Assembly: GCA_036564135.1 (NCBI GenBank) | Contig: DATCLC010000026.1 | Location: 1 to 38,843, forward strand | Direction: 5' to 3' | Source of the DNA: RSA11 sp036564135 | GTDB lineage: Bacteria > Actinomycetota > Thermoleophilia > Solirubrobacterales > 70-9 | Length of the DNA: 38,843 bases | Part shown: piece after piece, positions 8,480 through 16,559 of the stretch | Position numbering within the stretch: position 1 is the first letter of the stretch | Layout: each line of letters begins with the position of its first letter | Notes under the pieces: model-generated | Databases searched by the model: none | Seen by the model: the letters and a program-made list of their open reading frames with translations, nothing else | Told to the model about the DNA's origin: nothing | Position numbers and translations under genes: made by a program

Positions 8480-9493
8480 TCAGCGTTGCGCGGGCCGGTT
8501 TCGGCGGGCGGCCTGCTGCGGCGCCCCCGGCTCGGGCGGCGGCAGCGCGAAGTCCAGCAGCGTCTGGGCGAGCTGCTCGGGTGCCTCGACCGCGGGGGAG
8601 TGCCCGACGCCCTCGATCAGCTCGGTGCGCACGCCCGGCACGTCCTGGAACCCCTCGAGCGAGCGCTCGGCGTCGAACATCTGGTCCTCGGCCCCGAAGA
8701 CGACGAGCAGCGGGACCGCGGCCGCCATGAACCGCTCGTCGATCGGGCGCTCGTCGGCGAAGTCGTCGGCGCCGTCCTGGGCCTCGTCGAACGCCGTGTA
8801 GGTCATCGCACGGAAGTCGCGCACGATTTGGTCGGGGTCGTCGAAGCCGTCGGCCGGGTCGAAGCCGGGCGCGAAGGCATCCGAGTACGACTCGCGCACG
8901 GCGAAGTCGGGGGAGACGCGCCACAGCGCCGGGCCGATGACCGGCGTGTAAGCGAGCCGCGCCAGCAAGGGGAGGCCGGGTCCGTAGTCGTCGGTGTTCG
9001 GCGCCATGTCGATCACGACGGCGCGGTCGACGAGCTGGCTCGCCTGCTCGGCCAGCGACGCGGTGACCAGCGCGCCCATCGAGTGGCCGGCGACGAGCGC
9101 GCCGCTCACGCCGAGCTCGCCCAGCGCCTGGGCCACGGCCGCCGCCTGGGAGGGGATGTCGTAGCCGCTCGCGGGCTTCTCCGAGCCGCCGTGGCCAAGC
9201 AGGTCGATGCGGATCACTCGGTGAGAGTCCTCCAGCAGCGGCACGACGCGGTCGAACCAGCGCAGCGAGCCCGCGTAGCCGTGGATGAGGACGATCGGCT
9301 GCGCCCCCGGTGCGCCGGGCGGCTCGCCCGTGTCGGTCACCTGGATTGCCCCGCTGGGCAGCTCGAGGATGCGCCCGCCCTCGACCGTGACCTCGGCCGA
9401 GCGCTCCTCGCTGGACGTGGCGAAGGCGTTGAGCGCCAGGAGCAGGACGAGGCCGGCGAGCAGGCCGGCCGCGACCTTCCAGCGCCGCTTCAC
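8480..9493 (-). CDS. Membrane-anchored alpha/beta hydrolase
   Basis: Hydrolase of 337 residues with an N-terminal basic-hydrophobic segment (MKRRWK then about 18 hydrophobic residues), probably an uncleaved anchor or signal peptide that places the enzyme outside the membrane. The oxyanion-hole region is LIHGYAGS, the nucleophile elbow GHSMGA, the acid is the Asp in VFGAEDQMF and the base is the His in GVGHSPAVE. The last 20 residues are proline-, glutamine- and arginine-rich and probably disordered. The ATG overlaps the stop of the HD-domain gene (ATGA). Substrate unknown; esterase, lipase or C-C hydrolase are all possible. Confidence 0.85.
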   Translation of the reverse strand: MKRRWKVAAGLLAGLVLLLALNAFATSSEERSAEVTVEGGRILELPSGAIQVTDTGEPPGAPGAQPIVLIHGYAGSLRWFDRVVPLLEDSHRVIRIDLLGHGGSEKPASGYDIPSQAAAVAQALGELGVSGALVAGHSMGALVTASLAEQASQLVDRAVVIDMAPNTDDYGPGLPLLARLAYTPVIGPALWRVSPDFAVRESYSDAFAPGFDPADGFDDPDQIVRDFRAMTYTAFDEAQDGADDFADERPIDERFMAAAVPLLVVFGAEDQMFDAERSLEGFQDVPGVRTELIEGVGHSPAVEAPEQLAQTLLDFALPPPEPGAPQQAARRNRPAQR

Positions 9494-10074
9494 TGCTCGC
9501 GCGGACCCAGCCCTAGCTCGTCGGCGCGCTCCGCCATCGCGTCGATCACGAACTGGACGTGCTCGTCGAAGTCGACGCCGAGCTCCTCGGCGCCCTGGTG
9601 GACCTCGTCGCGGTTGACGCCCGCGGCGAAGGAGGGGGTCTTGAGCTTCTTCTTGACGCTCTTGGGCTTCATCCCCTCGATCCCGGTCGGCCGCACGAGC
9701 GCGCAGGCGGCGATGAAACCGGAGAGCTCATCGACGGCGAACAGCGTCTTCGCCATCAGGGTCTCGCGGGGGACGTTCAGGAAGGTGGCGTGCCCGGCCA
9801 CGGCGTCGATCAGATCCTGCGGCCAGCCGAGCTCCCCGAAGAGGCGCAGCGCCGTGCGCGGGTGCCCGTTCTCCTCGTCGTCGAGGTCCGGGTAGCGCTC
9901 GTAGTCGAGGTCGTGCACGAGCCCGGTGACTCCCCAGAGCTCCTCGTCCTCGCCGAACTTGCGGGCGTAGGCGCGCATCGCCGCCTCCACGCCCAGCAGG
10001 TGCTTGCGCAGGGAGTCGGACTGCACCCACTCGCACACCAGCTCCCAAGCCTGATCGCGTGTCGGATTGCTCAT
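9490..10074 (-). CDS. HD-domain protein, putative phosphohydrolase
   Basis: Soluble protein of 194 residues with the HD metal-binding pattern: a first His in SLRKHLLGVE (near residue 25), the HD pair in GLVHDLDYERYP (near 54), the His in AGHATFLNV and an Asp in AVDELSGFI. This matches small HDIG-type hydrolases, known in the family as nucleotide or nucleoside phosphate phosphohydrolases. The C-terminal third has a lysine patch (KPKSVKKKLKTP) often seen in this subgroup. First gene of a minus-strand run with the hydrolase and the ABC genes, and divergent from murA. Confidence 0.8.
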   Translation of the reverse strand: MSNPTRDQAWELVCEWVQSDSLRKHLLGVEAAMRAYARKFGEDEELWGVTGLVHDLDYERYPDLDDEENGHPRTALRLFGELGWPQDLIDAVAGHATFLNVPRETLMAKTLFAVDELSGFIAACALVRPTGIEGMKPKSVKKKLKTPSFAAGVNRDEVHQGAEELGVDFDEHVQFVIDAMAERADELGLGPREQ

Positions 10075-10085
10075 CTCGCTCCGCT

Positions 10086-10096
10086 TTCGTAACGAA
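10086..10096. promoter_or_regulatory. Palindrome between the HD-domain gene and murA
   Basis: TTCGTAACGAA is a perfect palindrome with 5-bp arms around one central base. It lies 12 bp upstream of the HD-domain start in the 84-bp divergent gap to murA. It could be an operator half or chance; no second copy is seen in the gap. Confidence 0.25.
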
Positions 10097-10142
10097 TCTC
10101 CCAGGGACCCCGGCGGAGCCCCTTTTCCAGATCAGCGTCGTC

Positions 10143-10148
10143 TACCCT
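10143..10148 (+). promoter_or_regulatory. Candidate -10 box for murA
   Basis: TACCCT fits the TANNNT -10 consensus of high-GC actinobacteria and lies 10 nt before the GTG of murA. No Shine-Dalgarno is visible between them, so the transcript would have almost no leader. No clear -35 is present. Confidence 0.45.
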
Positions 10149-10158
10149 AGCCACGACC

Positions 10159-11469
10159 GTGAGCGAGAAGTTCGTTATCGAGGGCGGCAAGCCGCTCAGC
10201 GGTGAGGTCATCGCCGCCGGCAACAAGAACGCCGCGCTGCCGATCATCGCCGCGTGCCTGCTCACCGACGAGGAGCTGGTCCTCACGAACGTGCCGCGGA
10301 TCCGCGACACCGAGGCCCAGGTGGCGATCCTGGAGCGCATGGGCGTGCGCGCCCAATGGGGCAGCGACCACGAGTTGCGCCTGCGCGCCGACAACGTCAC
10401 CGACACGGCCCCCGACGAGGAGCTCTCGTCGCGCATCCGCGCCTCGTTCCTGCTGGCCGGGCCGCTGCTCGCTCGCTTCGGCGAGGCGATCATGCCCCCG
10501 CCCGGCGGGGACTTCATCGGCCGCCGCCGGCTCGATCCGCACCTCGACGCGTTCAAGGACATGGGCGCGCACGTCGAGGGCACGCGTCAGATCGAGATCA
10601 CGGCGCCGAACGGCGGCCTGCGGCCGTGCGTTGTCTTCATGGACGAGCCGTCGGTGATGGGCACCGAGAACGCGCTGATGGCGGCCGCGCTCACCCCGGG
10701 TCCGACGACGATCTACAACGCCGCCTGCGAGCCGCACGTGCAGGACCTCGCGCGCCTGCTGGTCAAGATGGGCGCGGAGATCGACGGCATCGGCTCCAAC
10801 GTGATGACCGTCCACGGCCGCGACAAGCTGGGCGGCGCGGAGCACCGGATCTCGCCCGACCACATCGAGATCGGGAGCTTCATGGCCCTCGCCGCCGCGA
10901 CGGGCGGGGAGCTCTGCATCCGCGACACCGAGCCCGACGATCTGCGCATGATCTTCCGGCAGTTCCGCCGCCTCGGGCTGGAGGCGCGCGTCGAGGGCCG
11001 GGACGTGATCGTGCCAGCGGGCGTGAAGCTCGAGGTGAAGGACGATCTGGGCGACGCGATCCCCAAGATCGAGGACGGCCCGTGGCCGGCGTTCCCGGCC
11101 GACCTCACGTCGATCGCGCTCGCCCTCGCGACCCAGGCCGACGGCACGATCCTGATCTTCGAGAAGATGTTCGAGAACCGCTTGTTCTTCACGGACAAGC
11201 TCGTGGCAATGGGCGCTCGGATCACGCTTTGCGATCCCCATCGGGCGATCGTCAGCGGTCCGAGCCGTCTTCACGGTGAGCGGGTCGAAAGCCCCGACAT
11301 CCGCGCGGGCATGGCGATGCTCATTGCCGCGCTCGCGGCCGAGGGCCGGTCGGAGATCGGCAACATCGTGCAGATCGACCGGGGCTACGAAGCGATCGAC
11401 GATCGCCTGCGGTCGCTGGGCGCGCGCATCGAGCGCGTCGCCGTCGAGCCCGTCCCGGCGCGGGCGTAG
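10159..11469 (+). CDS. murA: UDP-N-acetylglucosamine 1-carboxyvinyltransferase (MurA)
   Basis: Cytoplasmic enzyme of the first committed step of peptidoglycan synthesis, transferring enolpyruvate from PEP to UDP-GlcNAc. Length 436 is normal. The N-terminus has GGKPLSGEVIAAGNKNAALP with the substrate-binding Lys and Asn. In the active-site loop, PPGGDFIGRRRLD, residue 118 is Asp (codon GAC at 10510-10512) where most MurA proteins have the PEP-reactive Cys. The same exchange in mycobacterial and chlamydial MurA gives intrinsic fosfomycin resistance. The start is GTG without a clear ribosome site. It sits 30 bp ahead of the his operon and may feed transcription into it. Confidence 0.96.
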   Translation: MSEKFVIEGGKPLSGEVIAAGNKNAALPIIAACLLTDEELVLTNVPRIRDTEAQVAILERMGVRAQWGSDHELRLRADNVTDTAPDEELSSRIRASFLLAGPLLARFGEAIMPPPGGDFIGRRRLDPHLDAFKDMGAHVEGTRQIEITAPNGGLRPCVVFMDEPSVMGTENALMAAALTPGPTTIYNAACEPHVQDLARLLVKMGAEIDGIGSNVMTVHGRDKLGGAEHRISPDHIEIGSFMALAAATGGELCIRDTEPDDLRMIFRQFRRLGLEARVEGRDVIVPAGVKLEVKDDLGDAIPKIEDGPWPAFPADLTSIALALATQADGTILIFEKMFENRLFFTDKLVAMGARITLCDPHRAIVSGPSRLHGERVESPDIRAGMAMLIAALAAEGRSEIGNIVQIDRGYEAIDDRLRSLGARIERVAVEPVPARA

Positions 11470-11499
11470 CTTGCGGGCCGCGGCAGGCGGGGGGCACCG

Positions 11500-12495
11500 A
11501 TGACGCACCCGATCCCTCCCGGCGCGCGCGACATCCTGCCCGAGGAGATGCGTGAGTTGCGCGCCCTGCAGCGCCGGCTCGCGGAGGTCTTCGAGAGCTA
11601 CGGCTACGGCGAGGTCGCGACGCCCACGGTCGAGTACGACGCCGTCCTCTCGCTCGGCGACCTGCGCGGCGCGCCGGTCGCGCACCGCTTCTTCGACGAG
11701 TCGGGTGAGCTCGTCGCCCTGCGCGCTGACATGACCGTGCCGATCGCCCGGCTGGTCGCGGACCGCTACGGCGACCAGGAGCCACCGTTCCGCCTCTTCT
11801 ACAACGCCCGTGCCTTCCGCGCCGTGCGCCCCCAGCGCGGCCAGGCGCGCGAGTTCTTCCAGGCCGGCATCGAGCTGGTCGGCGTGCCCGGCGCCGAGGG
11901 GACGGCCGAGGTCGTCGAGGTGCTCGCCAGCGCGCTCGACGCGGCCGGGCTGGGGCGCGCCGTGATCGGCATGGGGCACGCGGCGCTCTACCGCGAGCTG
12001 CTGCGCGAGGTCGGCGTGCCCGACGACGCCGCGGCACGCGTGCTCGACCGACTCGCCGCCCACGACCTCGTCGGGCTCGAGGAAGAGGTGGACGCGCTCG
12101 ACCTTGAGGACGGCGACCGCCGGATGCTCACGGTGATCCCGAGCCTGCGCGGCGGGCCGGAGATCCTGGAGCGCGCCCGCGAGCTCGGCGAGCCGGTGCG
12201 GCGCGCGACCGAGCGTCTGGGCGCGACGTACGAGGCAGTGGCGCGGCGCGGGGTGGCCGACCGCGTCCAGCTCGACCTCGGCCTGTTGCGCGACCTCGGC
12301 TACTACACGGGCACGATCGTCGAGGTCTACGACCCCGCGCTGGGCCACATCCTGGGCGGCGGGGGCCGCTACGACGAGCTCATGGGTCGCTTCGGGCGGC
12401 CGCTGCCGGCGGTCGGGTTCGCGCTGTACCTGGAGCGCCTCCACATCGCCCAGGCCGAGGAGGAGCGCCTGGCGCGCGAGGGGGAAGCGCCGTGA
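11500..12495 (+). CDS. hisZ: ATP phosphoribosyltransferase regulatory subunit (HisZ)
   Basis: Histidyl-tRNA-synthetase-like paralogue that has lost aminoacylation and serves as the allosteric, histidine-sensing subunit of the short-form HisG. Of 331 residues, the N-terminus PPGARDILPEEM resembles HisRS motif 1 surroundings, FRLFYNARAFRAVRPQRGQA resembles motif 2, and LGYYTGTIVEVYDP near 266-279 corresponds to the HisA motif of HisRS. It lacks the C-terminal anticodon-binding domain of true HisRS. The ATG follows a GGCGGGGGGCAC purine-rich ribosome site. Direct overlap with hisG strongly supports this role over a tRNA synthetase. Confidence 0.93.
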   Translation: MTHPIPPGARDILPEEMRELRALQRRLAEVFESYGYGEVATPTVEYDAVLSLGDLRGAPVAHRFFDESGELVALRADMTVPIARLVADRYGDQEPPFRLFYNARAFRAVRPQRGQAREFFQAGIELVGVPGAEGTAEVVEVLASALDAAGLGRAVIGMGHAALYRELLREVGVPDDAAARVLDRLAAHDLVGLEEEVDALDLEDGDRRMLTVIPSLRGGPEILERARELGEPVRRATERLGATYEAVARRGVADRVQLDLGLLRDLGYYTGTIVEVYDPALGHILGGGGRYDELMGRFGRPLPAVGFALYLERLHIAQAEEERLAREGEAP

Positions 12496-13163
12496 TGGCC
12501 GCGCGCGCAAGCGGCGCGCTGCCGCGGGGCCCGCTGCGCCTCGCGCTGCCGCGCGGCGCGCTCTTCGCCGAGACGCTCGACGTCCTCGACCGCATCGGCA
12601 TCGACACCGCCGAGCTGCGGGGGGACTCGCGCTCGCTCGTCTTTGAGGCCGGCGACCTCGTGCTCGTCACGATGCGTCCCTCCGATGTGCCCACCTACGT
12701 CGAGGCCGGCGCCGCGGACCTCGGCATCACCGGCAAGGACGTGCTGATCGAGCAGAGCGACCGGGAGGTATACGAGCTGCTTGACCTGCGCTTCGGGTCC
12801 TGCCGGATGGTCGTCGCCGGGCGGGCGGGCGACGGGCGAGCGCTCGCCGAGGCCCGGCGCCTGGGCGCCGTCCGCGTCGCCACCAAGTACCCGCGGATCG
12901 CCTCGCGGCACTTCGAGGGGACCGGGCGCAGCGCCGAGGTGATCGAGGTCAAGGGCTCCGTGGAGCTCGCGCCCCTGGCCGGGCTCGCCGACGTGATCGT
13001 CGACCTGGTTGACACGGGGCGGACCCTGCGCGAGAACGGGCTTGAAGTGCTCGAGGAGATCACGCAGTGCACGGCACGCCTGATCGCGAACCGCGTCTCC
13101 CACAAGCTGCGCGCCAAGGACATCGACCCGCTCGTCGAGCGCCTGCGGGAGGCGACGCGATGA
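12495..13163 (+). CDS. hisG: ATP phosphoribosyltransferase catalytic subunit, short form (HisG)
   Basis: First enzyme of histidine synthesis, joining ATP and PRPP. At about 222 residues it is the short form that lacks the C-terminal histidine-binding domain and needs HisZ. LRLALPRGALFAETLDVL near the N-terminus and the PRPP loop in VDLVDTGRTLRENGL near 170-184 are diagnostic, as is GAADLGITGKDVL. Start: GTG at 12492 or ATG at 12495. The ATG shares its A with the hisZ stop (TGATG), which favours coupled translation. About 12 residues precede the conserved core. Confidence 0.95.
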   Translation: MAARASGALPRGPLRLALPRGALFAETLDVLDRIGIDTAELRGDSRSLVFEAGDLVLVTMRPSDVPTYVEAGAADLGITGKDVLIEQSDREVYELLDLRFGSCRMVVAGRAGDGRALAEARRLGAVRVATKYPRIASRHFEGTGRSAEVIEVKGSVELAPLAGLADVIVDLVDTGRTLRENGLEVLEEITQCTARLIANRVSHKLRAKDIDPLVERLREATR

Positions 13164-14452
13164 GGGTCGAGCGCCTGGACTGGGATGGGAGCGACGCGGC
13201 GATCTTCGCGCGCTCGCTGCGCGCGGCGGCCGCGCCCTCTCCCGACCTGCCCGAGCGGGTCGCGGCGATCATCGCTCGTGTCGCTGAGCGCGGCGACGAG
13301 GCCTTGGAGGAGCTCACCGCGCGCTTCGACGCGACCGAGGAACGGCCGCCCTCGCTGCGGGTCGCGCGCGCCGAGCTCGACCACGCGGTGGAGCGCATCG
13401 ACCCTGAGCTGCGCGACGCGCTCATGCTGGCCGCGGCGAATATCCGGGCGGTCGCGGAGGCCGAGCTGCCGCGCGACCCGGAGCCGACCGAGCTGCCGCA
13501 GGGCCAGCGCGTGCGCGTCGTCCACCGCCCGGTGGCCGCGGCGGGCGTGTACGCCCCTGGCGGACGCGCGGCCTACCCCTCGTCGGTGCTCATGTGCTGC
13601 ATCCCGGCTGCGGTCGCGGGCGTGGAGCGCATCGCGCTGTGCACGCCCCCCGACCCGCACGGGCTCGTGAACCCGGTCGTCCTCGCAGCGGCCGCGCTCG
13701 CCGGCGCCACCGAGGTCTACGCGGTCGGCGGGGCGCAGGCGATCGCCGCGCTCGCCCTGGGGACGGCCACGATCGATCCGGTCGATGTGATCGCGGGGCC
13801 GGGGAACGAGTGGGTCGCCGAGGCCAAGCGCCAGCTCTACGGCCGCGTCGGGATCGACGCGATCGCCGGCCCGAGCGAGCTGGTCGTCGTCGCCGACGCG
13901 GGCACCGACCCGAGCTCCATCGCCCTGGATCTCCTGGCGCAGGCCGAGCATGGCGCCGAGAGCCCAGTGTTCGCCTTCGCGGCCGACGAGGAGCTGCTCG
14001 AGCGCGTGAGCGCGCTGGTGGCCGCGCTCGCGACGAGCCGCCCGAGCGTGAAGGACGCGCGCGCCGTCCTCGTCAAAACGCCCTCGATCGAGGCCGCGCT
14101 CGAGCTCAGCGACGCGCTCGCCCCCGAGCACCTCGAACTGCGCTTCGCAGGCGCCGACGAGGCGCTCGCCGCCGAGCGGGTCGCGGGCTGCGTGTTCGTG
14201 GGCGAGGGCGCGAGCACGGCGTTCGGGGACTACGCGGCCGGCTCCAACCACGTGCTGCCGACGGGCGGCGCGGCGCGCTTCTCCGGCCCGCTGGGCCCGG
14301 AGGCGTTCATGCGCCGCACCTCCGTCGTCGAGATCCCGGGCGCCGCGGCGGACGCGCTGGCCGGGCCCGTGGAGAGGATCGCGCGTGACGAGGGCCTGCC
14401 GGTGCACGGCGAATCGGCGCGGGCGGCGGCGCCCTCGGAGGTAGATTCCTAG
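13160..14452 (+). CDS. hisD: Histidinol dehydrogenase (HisD)
   Basis: Zinc enzyme that oxidises L-histidinol to histidine in two NAD-dependent steps. Length 430 is standard. Family motifs include AAGVYAPGGRAAYPSSVLM, VIAGPGNEWVAEAKRQLYG, the serine loop IAGPSELVVVAD, zinc ligands in AQAEHG and GDYAAGSNHVLPTGG, and the catalytic Glu-His in APEHLEL. The frame is open further upstream, but the ATG at 13160 overlaps the hisG stop as ATGA and begins the conserved sequence. hisC, which commonly follows hisD in actinobacteria, is absent here. Confidence 0.97.
   Translation: MRVERLDWDGSDAAIFARSLRAAAAPSPDLPERVAAIIARVAERGDEALEELTARFDATEERPPSLRVARAELDHAVERIDPELRDALMLAAANIRAVAEAELPRDPEPTELPQGQRVRVVHRPVAAAGVYAPGGRAAYPSSVLMCCIPAAVAGVERIALCTPPDPHGLVNPVVLAAAALAGATEVYAVGGAQAIAALALGTATIDPVDVIAGPGNEWVAEAKRQLYGRVGIDAIAGPSELVVVADAGTDPSSIALDLLAQAEHGAESPVFAFAADEELLERVSALVAALATSRPSVKDARAVLVKTPSIEAALELSDALAPEHLELRFAGADEALAAERVAGCVFVGEGASTAFGDYAAGSNHVLPTGGAARFSGPLGPEAFMRRTSVVEIPGAAADALAGPVERIARDEGLPVHGESARAAAPSEVDS
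14442..14447 (+). promoter_or_regulatory. Candidate internal -10 box before hisB
   Basis: TAGATT at the very end of hisD lies 9 nt before the hisB ATG. It could give hisB and the genes after it a short-leader internal transcript. It overlaps coding sequence, so it could also be chance. Confidence 0.35.
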
Positions 14453-14456
14453 GCCC

Positions 14457-15044
14457 ATGGCGCGCACGGCCGAGATCAGACGCGAGACGGGGGAGACGAA
14501 CGTCTTCGTCGCGCTCGACCTCGAGGGCGGCGAGGTGAGCGCCTCCACGGGCGTCGGCTTCCTCGACCACATGCTGGACCTGCTGGGGCGGCACGGCCGC
14601 CTCGGGCTGCGCGTGGAGGCGCAGGGCGACCTGGAGACCGGCGCGCACCACACGGTCGAGGACGTCGGCATCGTGATCGGCCAGGCGCTTGACCGGGCGC
14701 TCGGCGACCGAGCCGGGATCCGTCGCTACGGCTACGTGGCCGTCCCGATGGACGAGGCGCTCGCCGCGTGCGCGATCGACATCTCCGGCCGTCCGTTCTG
14801 CCTTTACCGGGCGGAGCTCCCGCCGGTCTCGATCGCCGGATTCGACGCCGAGCTCGCGGAGGAGTTCTTCCGTGCGGTCGCCAACAACGCGCGCATGACG
14901 GTGCACGTCGAGGTCCGCTACGGTGCGAACGCGCACCACATGATCGAGGCTTCGTTCAAGGCGTTCGCTCGCGCCCTGCGCACCGCGGTCTCGATCGACC
15001 CGGAGGAGACCGGGGTGCCCAGCACCAAGGGGACGCTCACGTGA
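14457..15044 (+). CDS. hisB: Imidazoleglycerol-phosphate dehydratase (HisB)
   Basis: Dehydrates imidazoleglycerol phosphate to imidazoleacetol phosphate. The length of 195 residues corresponds to the dehydratase alone, without the histidinol-phosphatase domain of the enterobacterial fusion. Manganese-binding histidine motifs: FLDHMLDLLGRHG near residues 36-48, GAHHTVEDVG near 61-70 and NAHHMIEASFKA near 160-171. Four bases separate it from hisD, and its TGA overlaps the GTG of hisH. Confidence 0.97.
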   Translation: MARTAEIRRETGETNVFVALDLEGGEVSASTGVGFLDHMLDLLGRHGRLGLRVEAQGDLETGAHHTVEDVGIVIGQALDRALGDRAGIRRYGYVAVPMDEALAACAIDISGRPFCLYRAELPPVSIAGFDAELAEEFFRAVANNARMTVHVEVRYGANAHHMIEASFKAFARALRTAVSIDPEETGVPSTKGTLT

Positions 15045-15667
15045 GCTCGGTCGCGATCCTCGACTACGGCATGGGGAACCTGCGCTCGGTCGAGAAGGCG
15101 CTCGAGCGCGTGGGCGCGAGTGCGGTGATCACGAACGACCACGCCCGGGCCCGCGAGGCGGACGGGCTGATCCTGCCTGGGGTGGGCGCCTTCCCGCGGG
15201 CGATGACGCGGATCCGCGAACTTGGGCTCGACGAGCTGATCGCCGAGCGCGTCGCGGGCGGCGTGCCGGTGCTCGGCATCTGCCTGGGGCTGCAGCTGCT
15301 GTTCGCCTCGTCGGAGGAGCTGGGCGGCGCCGAAGGGCTGGGGCTCGTTGAGGGAACCGTCACGGAGCTCGACGCCGAGGGTCTCAAGGTGCCGCACATC
15401 GGCTGGGAGCCGGTGCGCTGGCGCAAGCGCTCGCAGCTGGTGGAGGGGATCCCCGATGGCGAGCCGTTCTACTTCGTGCACTCGTTCGCGCCGCGGGCTG
15501 AGGACCCCGATGACGTGCTCGGCACGGCCACCTACGGCGAGGAGTTCGTCTGCGCCGTCGAGCGCGGCAACGTCTTCGGCGTGCAGTTCCACCCGGAGAA
15601 GTCGAGCCGCGCAGGCCTGCGGCTGCTCGAGAACTTCGCGGCGATCTGCGCCTCGGTCCCGGCGTGA
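15041..15667 (+). CDS. hisH: Imidazole glycerol phosphate synthase, glutaminase subunit (HisH)
   Basis: Class I glutamine amidotransferase that supplies ammonia to HisF. The GTG start (GTGA overlap with the hisB stop) gives 208 residues beginning VSSVAILDYGMGNLRSV, which matches the family N-terminus. The catalytic triad is Cys81 in GICLGLQ, with His184 and Glu186 in VQFHPEKSS. PGVGAFPRAM forms the oxyanion-strand region. It lies between hisB and hisA with overlaps on both sides, while its partner hisF is about 1.4 kb downstream. Confidence 0.97.
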   Translation: MSSVAILDYGMGNLRSVEKALERVGASAVITNDHARAREADGLILPGVGAFPRAMTRIRELGLDELIAERVAGGVPVLGICLGLQLLFASSEELGGAEGLGLVEGTVTELDAEGLKVPHIGWEPVRWRKRSQLVEGIPDGEPFYFVHSFAPRAEDPDDVLGTATYGEEFVCAVERGNVFGVQFHPEKSSRAGLRLLENFAAICASVPA

Positions 15668-16386
15668 TCCTCTACCCGGCGATCGACATCCGCGGCGGCC
15701 AGGCCGTGCGCCTTCTGCGCGGCGACTACGCACAGGAGACCGTCTATGACGCCGACCCCGTCGACGCGGCGCGGCGCTGGGTGCGCGAGGGCGCCGAGTG
15801 GCTGCACGTAGTCGACCTCGACGGGGCCCGCGCCGGGACGGCGGCGAACCGCCACCACATCGAGCGGATCGCGCGCTCGGTCGACGTGCCGGTGCAGACG
15901 GGCGGCGGCCTGCGCGACGCCTACTCGGTGGAGGCCGCGCTCGCGGCCGGCGCCGAGCGCGTGGTGATCGGCACGGCGGCGCTGCGCGACCCGGATTTCC
16001 TCGACCGGATGCTCGAGCGCCACGGCGAGCGGATCGTCGTCGGCGTGGACGCGCGCGCGGGCCGGGCCGCGATCGAGGGTTGGACCGAGACCAGCGACGA
16101 GCCCGCGGCCGAGCTCCTCGCGTCGCTCGCGCGCCGCGGCGTGCGCCGGATGGTCTTCACACCGATCGAGGTCGACGGCACGATGACCGGCCCGCCCCTC
16201 AACCAGCTCGAGGCGGTGGCGCGCGACCTCGACGCCGAGCTCATCTACTCTGGCGGCGTGGGCTCGCTGGAGCACCTGGAGCAGCTCGCGGCGAAGGCGC
16301 CCCCCGCGGTCGGGGGCGTGATCGTGGGCCGGGCGCTGTATGAGGGGCGGTTCACGGTGGCGGAGGCGAAGGCGGCGCTGGGGTAG
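15664..16386 (+). CDS. hisA: ProFAR isomerase (HisA, possibly the bifunctional PriA type)
   Basis: Beta/alpha-barrel isomerase that opens the ribosyl ring of ProFAR. Length 240. The catalytic acid Asp8 is in YPAIDIRGGQAVRL and the second Asp is in VGVDARAGRAAIEGW near 125. Phosphate-binding GGG is in QTGGGLRDAYS and the second phosphate loop in SGGVGSLEHL. GTG start overlapping the hisH stop. In actinobacteria the orthologue often also performs the TrpF reaction (PriA); no trpF is in this window, and motif reading cannot decide which applies. Confidence 0.94.
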   Translation: MILYPAIDIRGGQAVRLLRGDYAQETVYDADPVDAARRWVREGAEWLHVVDLDGARAGTAANRHHIERIARSVDVPVQTGGGLRDAYSVEAALAAGAERVVIGTAALRDPDFLDRMLERHGERIVVGVDARAGRAAIEGWTETSDEPAAELLASLARRGVRRMVFTPIEVDGTMTGPPLNQLEAVARDLDAELIYSGGVGSLEHLEQLAAKAPPAVGGVIVGRALYEGRFTVAEAKAALG

Positions 16387-16520
16387 TCGCCGGTCGCTGG
16401 TTACGCAATTCCAACGCTGCTGGCGAGGACCGGGCCGTTGCGTGCTGCGCGGCGTGGTCGCGGCGGGTAAGGAGGCGGAGGGTGCCGGCGTGGTTGGCTG
16501 GCGCATCGGGGTCCACCGCA

Positions 16521-16559
16521 ACCCGGGCCCGTGATCGAGAACCCGGGCCCGTGATCGAG
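16521..16559 (+). repeat. 20-bp direct duplication at the head of the repeat array
   Basis: ACCCGGGCCCGTGATCGAG occurs twice back to back with a 20-bp period (16521-16539 and 16541-16559). The second copy runs into the first long palindromic unit, suggesting slippage or unequal exchange at the array edge. The preceding stretch from the hisA stop (16387-16520) shows no gene or RNA that I can support. Confidence 0.7.

Noticed and set aside
5539..8730. Open plus-strand frame of about 1060 codons opposite the ABC permease and ATPase genes
   Set aside because: Ser/Arg/Ala-rich low-complexity translation with no family motifs; it is the antisense frame of two well-recognised ABC genes in GC-rich DNA.
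11500..12495. Histidyl-tRNA synthetase
   Set aside because: No C-terminal anticodon-binding domain, length 331 and overlap with short-form hisG indicate HisZ.
10147..14671. Long minus-strand frames of about 790 and 660 codons opposite murA and the his genes
   Set aside because: Composition dominated by Arg, Ala, His, Asp and Leu, without domains, fully overlapped by genes with clear motifs.
15664..16386. Loss of a catalytic Asp in HisA at the FTPIEVDGT block
   Set aside because: The second catalytic Asp of HisA/PriA lies in the VGVDARAG strand, which is intact; the other position varies in functional HisA.
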